Shown here: piece by piece, positions 57,999 to 64,000 of the stretch
Layout of the letters: each line of letters begins with the position of its first letter
Position numbering within the stretch: position 1 is the stretch's first letter
NCBI RefSeq assembly: GCF_003399645.1
Contig: NZ_NBXD01000002.1
Location: forward strand, 310,001-374,000
Origin: Subtercola boreus
GTDB taxonomy: Bacteria > Actinomycetota > Actinomycetes > Actinomycetales > Microbacteriaceae
Length of the DNA stretch: 64,000 bases
Direction: 5' to 3'
Program-made: the position numbers and the translations under genes
Notes under the pieces: generated by a model
Told to the model about the DNA's origin: nothing
Seen by the model: the letters and a program-made list of their open reading frames with translations, nothing else
The model's database searches: none

Positions 57999-58670
57999 TC
58001 AGCGCGGCAGCCGGGCGAACGCGTCGATGTCGGGCGCCGTGCCCGACACGACGATGAAGTCGCCTTCACCCACCACTGTGTCGGAGCCGGCGTAGACGAA
58101 CGGAGCACCGTGCGATTTCACCCCGACGATGGTGATGCCGAAGCGGCTCCGCAGTGTGAGGCCGGCCAGCGGAGCATCACGAGCCACCACCGGCGGCCGG
58201 AGCTTCGCCAGCGACAGCTCGTCGTCGAACTCGATGAAGTCGAGCACCTGGCCCGAGACGAGGTGGGCGATGCGGTCGCCCGACTCGGCCTCGGGGTAGA
58301 GCACGTGGTTGGCTCCGATGCGCTCGAGGATCTTGCCGTGCGAGCGTGACATCGCCTTGGCCCAGATCTGGGTGACACCGAGGTCGACGAGATTGGCGGT
58401 GATCAGCACGCTGCCCTCGACCGAGGAGCCGACGGCCATGATCGCGGTGTCGAAGTCCTGCCCACCGATCTGCCGCAGGGCATCGAGGTCGGTGGCGTCG
58501 GCCTGCACCACGTGGGTCACGCGGGTCGCCCACTTCTGCACCAGCGTCGCATCGGTGTCGATGACGAGCACCTCCCGCCCGAGCTGCTCGAGCTTGTCGG
58601 CCGCCGCAGCACCGAACCGGCCCAGCCCGATCACGAGCACGGGTGCTCCGGTCGACCTGTCTTTAGCCAA
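57999..58670 (-). CDS. Potassium uptake regulatory protein, TrkA/KtrA type
   Basis: Cytoplasmic gating ring of a potassium channel-like transporter. The 223-aa protein has an RCK N-domain with nucleotide motif VIGLGRFGAAAADKL and IDTDATLVQKW, and a TrkA-C domain (RSRFGITIVGVKSHG, VVGEGDFIVVSGT). It starts at a TTG overlapping the transporter stop by 8 bases, so the two subunits are produced together. ATP/ADP or NAD(H) would control gating. Confidence 0.93.
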   Translation of the reverse strand: MAKDRSTGAPVLVIGLGRFGAAAADKLEQLGREVLVIDTDATLVQKWATRVTHVVQADATDLDALRQIGGQDFDTAIMAVGSSVEGSVLITANLVDLGVTQIWAKAMSRSHGKILERIGANHVLYPEAESGDRIAHLVSGQVLDFIEFDDELSLAKLRPPVVARDAPLAGLTLRSRFGITIVGVKSHGAPFVYAGSDTVVGEGDFIVVSGTAPDIDAFARLPR

Positions 58671-60111
58671 CGATCGGCCTCTCCTCGGGGTTCTGGAACA
58701 GCTGGCGACGCTGGCGGAGGGCCAGCGCGGCAGCGAACGTCACTGTACCAATCCGGCCCATGAACATCGTGGCCGCCATGACGTAGACGCCGACATCCGG
58801 CAGCTCGGCCGTGAGTCCGGTCGACAGGCCTGAAGTGCCGAACGCCGACACCACGTCGAAGAGCACGAGATCGAGAGGGGCCTTCGAGATCTGCAGGATG
58901 ACGATGGCCGAGATCACGATGGTGCTCGCCCCCCACAGCACCACGCTCACCGCGAGCCGCAGGATGTCGACCGGGATGCGCCGACGGAAGGCCTGCACCT
59001 GGTCGTTGCCGCGGGCCTCGGCGAAAGCCGCGAGAAAGAGGATGGCGAGCGTCGTCACCTTGATGCCACCGGCGGTGGAAGCCGAACCCCCACCGATGAA
59101 CATCAGCATGTCGGTCACGAGCATGCTCGACCCGTTCAGCTGGTCGATGGGGATGGTGGAGAACCCGCCCGACCGGGTCATGGTCGAGAGGAAGAGGGAC
59201 TGGAAGCCCTTCTCGAAGCCGTTCATCGGCCCGAAGGTGGCCGGGTTCGCGAACTCCAGCGCGAAGAACAGGACGGCTCCGGCGGCGAGCAGAATGACCG
59301 AGGTCACGAGGGTGAGCTTGACGTGAAGCGACCACTGGTTGCGGCCGGGCGTTCGGAGCGCCCGCGAGAACGCATGGATCACGGGAAAGCCGATGCTGCC
59401 GAGGAACACTCCCACCATCAGGATGGTCAGGAAGTAGTAGTCCGAGGCGTAGGGTGCCAGACCCTCGGCGTTGGGCGTGAACCCCGTGTTGGTGAACGCC
59501 ATCGCCGAGTAGTACAGGCTCTGCAGGGCGGCGCTGCCGGGCGGGATGCCGCCGATGAGCATCCGGGGGAACAGCAGGGCGGCGAGCCCGAGCTCGATCA
59601 CCAGCGCGCTGACCGCCACCGTGGCGAGCAGCCCGCCCACCTCACCGAGCCGCACCGCCTGGCTCGCACCGGCGACGCCGGAGTGTGTGCGTGACGGATC
59701 CGCCTCGCCCGCCGCGAGCAGCCGGGAGCGAAGGCCCAACCGCCTGGACACGACGAGCCCGAGAATGGAGGCCAGGGTCAGCACCCCGAGAGCACCGATC
59801 TGCACCCCGGTGTAGATGATGAGCTCGCCGAAGAACGACCAGTGTGTCGCCATGTCGACGGTCGAGAGCCCAGTCACGCAGATCACGCTGACGGCGGTGA
59901 AGAGGGAGTCGGCGAGTCCGGTGGGGCGCCCGGTCGCGCTGGCGAACGGCAACGAGAGCAGGAAGGTGAACAGAACGATGAGAACGACGAAGACGAGTAC
60001 GGCGAACCGCGATGGCGACCGGCCCGAGAAGTCCTCGACCGCGTCGCGGAAGCGCCGGGTGCTGGTGCGCATTCCATAGCGGGGTTGCCTGATCGGAGTG
60101 CCCTGGCTCAC
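58663..60111 (-). CDS. Potassium transporter membrane subunit, TrkH/KtrB type
   Basis: Forms the K+ pathway, 482 aa. The four P-loop selectivity glycines are recognisable in VTGLSTVD, NTGFTPNA, RSGGFSTIP and TSGLSTGL. The GTG at 60111 has GGAGG 6 bases upstream, so earlier starts up to 60183 are rejected. A basic N-terminus of about 40 residues precedes the first membrane segment (FAVLVFVVLIVLFTFLLSLPF). It is coupled to its TrkA-type partner by an 8-base overlap. Confidence 0.94.
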   Translation of the reverse strand: MSQGTPIRQPRYGMRTSTRRFRDAVEDFSGRSPSRFAVLVFVVLIVLFTFLLSLPFASATGRPTGLADSLFTAVSVICVTGLSTVDMATHWSFFGELIIYTGVQIGALGVLTLASILGLVVSRRLGLRSRLLAAGEADPSRTHSGVAGASQAVRLGEVGGLLATVAVSALVIELGLAALLFPRMLIGGIPPGSAALQSLYYSAMAFTNTGFTPNAEGLAPYASDYYFLTILMVGVFLGSIGFPVIHAFSRALRTPGRNQWSLHVKLTLVTSVILLAAGAVLFFALEFANPATFGPMNGFEKGFQSLFLSTMTRSGGFSTIPIDQLNGSSMLVTDMLMFIGGGSASTAGGIKVTTLAILFLAAFAEARGNDQVQAFRRRIPVDILRLAVSVVLWGASTIVISAIVILQISKAPLDLVLFDVVSAFGTSGLSTGLTAELPDVGVYVMAATMFMGRIGTVTFAAALALRQRRQLFQNPEERPIVG

Positions 60112-60217
60112 GCACACCTCCGACTCGCTCAGGGGCGCGAGCGGTGACGAACCCGGCGCCCGCGGGGAGCACCAGCTTGACACCCGTTCTGCGCTGCCAC
60201 AACCGCGGCCGGGCCAC

Positions 60218-60223
60218 TACCCT
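60218..60223 (+). promoter_or_regulatory. -10 hexamer of a probable leaderless promoter (ArsR gene)
   Basis: TACCCT fits TANNNT and ends 6 bases before the ATG at 60230, which has no ribosome binding site. Confidence 0.55.
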
Positions 60224-60229
60224 GTAGCC

Positions 60230-60772
60230 ATGGCCGACATCTTCTCCGTGATCGCTGACCCCACGCGCCGCCACGTGCTCTCGCTGTTGCTGGAACGCTA
60301 TGTGGGTGCCGACCGCGACGACAGTGAGGCCGGGTCGGGTGTTCTCGCGGGTGCGACGGCGACGGATGCGGCCCATCGCCCCCTCGGGGAGATCAGCGTC
60401 TCCGAGCTGGTTTCCCAGCTCGAACTCAGCCAGCCCACGGTCTCGAAGCATCTGCGGGTCCTGCGCGATGCGGGCCTCGTGAGTGTCAGGGAGGTCGGCC
60501 AACACCGCTACTACGCTCTCGACGCATCGCCTCTCGAAGAGGTGGAGGATTTTGTCATTCCCTTTCTCAGCGCGGACTTCGACGAGCTCGACGACGAGGC
60601 TGGCTCCGGCGTCGAGGGCGAACGGGCGGGCCTTTCGGAGCACGCGAAGTCGCAGGCCTCGCTGGTGGGCGAACGGGTGGGCCAGTCGGTCGCGACGGCA
60701 ACAGGTCGAGCGCGCTCGATTTTCGAAGATGTCACCCGGCGCTTTCCGAACATTTCACGCAGCAGCGATTAG
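60230..60772 (+). CDS. ArsR-type winged-helix regulator with insertion
   Basis: A 180-aa regulator. FSVIADPTRRHVLSLLLERY opens an ArsR-like winged helix and SVSELVSQLELSQPTVSKHLRVLRDAGLVSVREVGQHRYYALD completes it. Between these two parts lies an unusual insertion of about 30 hydrophilic residues (28-55). The C-terminal 80 residues are acidic and helix-forming, without metal-binding Cys, so it is not a metal sensor of the usual sort. It diverges from the potassium transporter genes, which it might control. Confidence 0.85.
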   Translation: MADIFSVIADPTRRHVLSLLLERYVGADRDDSEAGSGVLAGATATDAAHRPLGEISVSELVSQLELSQPTVSKHLRVLRDAGLVSVREVGQHRYYALDASPLEEVEDFVIPFLSADFDELDDEAGSGVEGERAGLSEHAKSQASLVGERVGQSVATATGRARSIFEDVTRRFPNISRSSD

Positions 60773-60816
60773 GCGCACATAACGACCGTTCGCGCGCCAA
60801 ATACGCTGAGTAGGTG

Positions 60817-60851
60817 CTGTGAGCGCAATTTTTCTGTGCGAACTCTCACAG
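60817..60851. promoter_or_regulatory. 7-bp inverted repeat upstream of the subtilase gene
   Basis: CTGTGAG (60817-60823) and CTCACAG (60845-60851) flank an AT-rich 21-base spacer in the 197-base gap between the ArsR gene and the protease gene. A regulator site or weak terminator of the ArsR gene are both possible. Confidence 0.4.
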
Positions 60852-60915
60852 TTAACACAACTGAAACATAGGCACCTCCTGTAGGGCCCTCGAACTGCTT
60901 AGGGTGGTCGAACGA

Positions 60916-60940
60916 GTTCGGGCCGGATCCATGCCCGAAC
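60916..60940 (+). promoter_or_regulatory. Stem-loop in the probable leader of the subtilase gene
   Basis: GTTCGGGC (60916-60923) pairs with GCCCGAAC (60933-60940) around a 9-base loop, 30 bases before the start codon. It overlaps a palindrome CGAACGAGTTCG (60909-60920), so two alternative structures are possible. Confidence 0.4.
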
Positions 60941-60969
60941 GCTGTCCGTTCACAGATAGAGGTTCCTGC

Positions 60970-63900
60970 GTGAGTAGTCTCCGGCGACGTTCTTCCTTGC
61001 CCTTCCCCTTTCCCCGTTCCAGAAGAAGCGCAACGATCGCCGCGGCAGCTGCGATCGTGCTCGCCGTCTCGGGTGCCGCCGGCAGTGCTGCTGCGTTCGC
61101 ACCCCCGTCCGCCGGGTCTGCCGTCTCCACCGGCACCGGCCTAGGGCTGGCCCCGCTGCCCGGTGGCCTGTCGAAGCCGGCCACCGATTTCACTGCGGGC
61201 CGGTACATCGTCACGATGACCAACCCGGCGGTCTCCACCTACTCGGGCGGTATCGGCAGCTTCGCTGCAACGAAGCCCGCCGAGGGTGACCAGATGAACG
61301 CGCGCTCGGCGCCCGTGACGAGCTACAGCAACTTCCTGGCCACCCGCCAGCGCGAAGTCGCTGACAGCGCCGGCGTCTCCATCGGCTACTCCTACACCCT
61401 CGCCCTCAACGCATTCAGCGCGAACCTCACCCCGGAGCAGGCCTCGGCCCTCACGTCGAGCAGAGACGTCGCGCAGGTCACCCCCGACGAGATCAAGCAC
61501 ATCACCGCGGCGGAGCCCTCGACCACCTACCTCGGCCTCGACGGTGCGACCGGAGTCTGGGCCCAGAACGGTGGCGTCTCAGAAGCCGGCAAGGGCATCG
61601 TGATCGGCGATCTCGACACCGGTATCGCTCCGGAGAACCCCTCATTCGCCGGGGCCGCACTCGGAACGACGGCGGGCGATGCGCCCTACCTCACCTCCGA
61701 GGTCGACCCCGAGCATCCTGACACCACCATCCGTTTCGACAAGGCCGACGGTGGAACCTTCTACGGTGCCTGCGTGACGGGCCAGCAGTTCACGGCCAGT
61801 GACTGCTCCACCAAGATCGTCGGCGCGCGGTACTTCGTCGACGGCTTCGGCGCCGACAACATCGGCACCGTGGCGACGGGCGAGTACGTCTCGCCGCGCG
61901 ACGGTGACGGCCACGGCTCGCACACCGCGAGCACCGCGGGCGGCAACAACGCGACCGACGCCACCATCGGTGGCGACAGCTTCGGCAACATCAGCGGTGT
62001 TGCCCCGGCGGCGAAGATCGCGGCCTACAAGGTCTGCTGGTCTGGCCCCGACCCCGTCGCGACCGACGACGACGGATGCTCGACGGCCGACATGCTCGCC
62101 GCCATCGACCAGGCCGTGCTCGACGGCGTCGACGTACTGAACTTCTCCATCGGGGGAAGCTCAGCGCAGACCACGGTGTCGCTCACCGACCAGGCCTTCC
62201 TCGGTGCTGCCTCGGCGGGTATCTTCGTCTCGGCTTCGGCCGGCAACTCGGGCCCCGGTGCCTCGACGCTCGACAACGCCTCGCCGTGGTACACCACCGT
62301 GGCCGCCTCGACCATCCCCAGCTACGAAGCGACCGCCACCCTCGGTGACGGTACGAAGTTCGCCGGTGGATCGATCACGGTGCAGACCGGCGACAAGCCG
62401 GCACTCGAGGGCGACCTCGTTCGCGCCGACCTGGTGAAGCTCGCCAGCGCCTCCGTCGCCGATGCCCTGCTCTGCGCACCCGATTCGCTCGACCCCGCGA
62501 AGGTCGACGGAAAGATCGTCTTCTGCCAGCGCGGTGTCTACGACCGCACAGCGAAGTCTGCCGAGGTCAAGCGGGCCGGCGGAATCGGCATGCTGCTGGT
62601 CAACAAGACCCCCAGTTCCATCGATCTCGATGAGCACTCCGTACCCACCGTGCACCTCGACGCTGCGGCATGGGATGCGACGTATGCGTACGCGGCTGAG
62701 CCCGGCGCGACCGTCACCTTCAGCAAGGGCAACACCGCCGGGCCCTCGCCCGCCGTGCCCGTTCTGGCCGGATTCTCGAGCCACGGGCCCGTCGAGGCCG
62801 ATGGCAGCGACATCCTGAAGCCCGACGTGTCAGCCCCCGGTGTGGCTATTCTCGCCGCCGGTGCGAACGCGGCAGGTGAAGACCCGACATGGGAGTTCCT
62901 CTCGGGAACCTCGATGGCGGCGCCCCACGTCACCGGTCTCGCGGCGCTCTACCTGGGCATCCACCCGAACGCCTCCGTCTCGGAGATCAAGTCGGCCCTG
63001 ATGACCACCGCGACCGACACCGTCGACAACACGGGCGCTCCCGTCGAAGACGTCTTCGGACAGGGCGCCGGCAACGTCGTTCCGACGAAGTACCTCGACG
63101 CCGGGCTGCTCTACCTCAACGACGTTCCTGACTGGCTGGCCTACATCCAGGGCATCGGCTACGACGTCGGCGTGAACCCGATCGATGCCAGCGACCTCAA
63201 CCTCGCCTCCATCGCCATCGGTTCGCTGACCGGCACACAGACCGTCACCCGTACGGTGACCGCGACCGCGGCGGGCAGCTTCACGGTCGCCCCCGTCTCG
63301 ATTCCCGGCATCGACACCGTCGTGACCCCGTCGACGCTCGACTTCTCTGCCGCGGGCGAGTCGAAGAGCTACACGGTGCAGTTCACGCGAACGGATGCTC
63401 CGCTGAACGAGTACACGACCGGATACATGACCTGGTCGAACGGTGACATCGAGGTGCGCAGCCCCATCGCGCTGCAGCCCGTGCCCATCGCTGCTCCGTT
63501 CGAGGTCGACGGCACCGGAACCACCGGCTCGGTCGACATCTCGGTGATCCCCGGCTCCGGCGGCGACATCCCGCTCACGGTCGAAGGTCTGGCCAAGGGC
63601 AACCTGCTCACAGCCGACAACCAGGACCCGAGCATCCCGCTGGACGGACACTCGGCGGTCACGCCGCTCAAGGAGACGGCCGAGTTCGCCGTCACCATTC
63701 CCGAGGGTGTGAGCGAGGCGCGGTTCGACCTGACCTCGATCGCGACCGCCGAGGAGGGCGCCGACCTCGACCTGTTCGTCGACCAGCTCGACGCAGACGG
63801 GGAGGTCGTCGCGACCTACACGTCGGCGACGGGTGCTGCCGACGAGCGGATCGACATCCTGGCGCCGGAGGCCGGTAACTATGCCGTGCGTGCCGACGTG

Positions 63901-64000
63901 TTCGCCCTTCCCGCGGGCCAGGCGAACGGTGCGATGGACCTGAAGGCGTACTACGTGGAGCCTGCGACGGGCGAGGGTGACTTCACGGCACCCGCGACCA
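60970..64000 (+). CDS. Secreted subtilisin-like serine protease (S8), 3' end beyond window
   Basis: A large exported protease; 1010 residues are visible and no stop is reached. A basic N-terminus and hydrophobic core (about 20-45) form the signal peptide. An inhibitor-I9-like propeptide follows (RYIVTMTNPAV... to ITAAEPSTTYLGL). The catalytic domain has Asp216 (GDLDTG), His315 (DGHGSHTAST), Asn426 (SAGNSG) and Ser648 (GTSMAAPH). A protease-associated (PA) domain is inserted at about 445-590, and a fibronectin-III-like region follows the catalytic domain (VTRTVTATAAGSFTV). The GTG at 60970 has AGAGG 10 bases upstream. Function: extracellular protein degradation. Confidence 0.93.
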   Translation, partial: MSSLRRRSSLPFPFPRSRRSATIAAAAAIVLAVSGAAGSAAAFAPPSAGSAVSTGTGLGLAPLPGGLSKPATDFTAGRYIVTMTNPAVSTYSGGIGSFAATKPAEGDQMNARSAPVTSYSNFLATRQREVADSAGVSIGYSYTLALNAFSANLTPEQASALTSSRDVAQVTPDEIKHITAAEPSTTYLGLDGATGVWAQNGGVSEAGKGIVIGDLDTGIAPENPSFAGAALGTTAGDAPYLTSEVDPEHPDTTIRFDKADGGTFYGACVTGQQFTASDCSTKIVGARYFVDGFGADNIGTVATGEYVSPRDGDGHGSHTASTAGGNNATDATIGGDSFGNISGVAPAAKIAAYKVCWSGPDPVATDDDGCSTADMLAAIDQAVLDGVDVLNFSIGGSSAQTTVSLTDQAFLGAASAGIFVSASAGNSGPGASTLDNASPWYTTVAASTIPSYEATATLGDGTKFAGGSITVQTGDKPALEGDLVRADLVKLASASVADALLCAPDSLDPAKVDGKIVFCQRGVYDRTAKSAEVKRAGGIGMLLVNKTPSSIDLDEHSVPTVHLDAAAWDATYAYAAEPGATVTFSKGNTAGPSPAVPVLAGFSSHGPVEADGSDILKPDVSAPGVAILAAGANAAGEDPTWEFLSGTSMAAPHVTGLAALYLGIHPNASVSEIKSALMTTATDTVDNTGAPVEDVFGQGAGNVVPTKYLDAGLLYLNDVPDWLAYIQGIGYDVGVNPIDASDLNLASIAIGSLTGTQTVTRTVTATAAGSFTVAPVSIPGIDTVVTPSTLDFSAAGESKSYTVQFTRTDAPLNEYTTGYMTWSNGDIEVRSPIALQPVPIAAPFEVDGTGTTGSVDISVIPGSGGDIPLTVEGLAKGNLLTADNQDPSIPLDGHSAVTPLKETAEFAVTIPEGVSEARFDLTSIATAEEGADLDLFVDQLDADGEVVATYTSATGAADERIDILAPEAGNYAVRADVFALPAGQANGAMDLKAYYVEPATGEGDFTAPAT

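Overview
This is 64 kb of a high-GC Gram-positive chromosome. The gene content (LASTG-anchored wall proteins, a class F-like sortase, F420-type LLM oxidoreductases, a winged-helix regulator of a kind common in Microbacteriaceae, many leaderless TANNNT promoters) points to an actinobacterium, most likely of the family Microbacteriaceae. Assignment to a genus such as Subtercola is only an inference. No rRNA, tRNA, CRISPR array, insertion sequence or prophage was seen.

Left part (1-25.6 kb): transport and catabolism. A sugar ABC operon (77-3306, minus) diverges from a DeoR-type repressor, with a clean inverted repeat between them. Two small genes follow, one with a five-fold 7-residue repeat. 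Next are a peptide-type ABC operon with a fused double ATPase (5420-9191), a deoC-aldehyde dehydrogenase-truncated aldehyde dehydrogenase operon (9319-13014), and dctA facing its DctB/DctR-like two-component system (13160-17540). A glycerophosphodiester-type ABC operon ends in a glycerophosphodiester phosphodiesterase (17955-22169). A Na+/H+ antiporter and an LLM monooxygenase close this part.

Centre (26.4-37.2 kb): the most interesting region. Two divergent transcription units encode a diacylglycerol-kinase-family lipid kinase, two ferritin-like proteins (one with intact di-iron ligands, one degenerate), two PlsC-type acyltransferases, a LarA-like protein, a fatty acyl reductase fused to a HAD hydrolase, a short-chain dehydrogenase and a convincing alkyldihydroxyacetonephosphate synthase. 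Together these supply nearly every step of an oxygen-tolerant ether-lipid pathway. The di-iron protein is a candidate for the desaturase that would make a plasmalogen vinyl ether. A strong terminator closes the unit at 37233-37267.

Right part (37.3-64 kb): two seven-bladed propeller proteins with LASTG sorting signals and a shared promoter/operator element flank an endonuclease/exonuclease/phosphatase-family gene. Then come a MOSC protein, an F420-type oxidoreductase, a dienelactone hydrolase, a sulfite-oxidase-like/flavin reductase pair, a membrane protein with an HExxH motif, a MarR-photolyase operon, a formaldehyde dehydrogenase, a winged-helix regulator behind a leaderless 33-codon upstream ORF, upp and tadA. 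An envelope operon (membrane protein, DUF4397 protein, sortase), a cation efflux protein, a TrkH/TrkA potassium uptake pair, an ArsR regulator and a large secreted subtilase cut by the window end complete it.

Regulatory signals are unusually readable. At least eight starts lie 6-7 nt after a TANNNT -10 hexamer, as expected for leaderless mRNAs. Many gene ends carry long perfect stem-loops.
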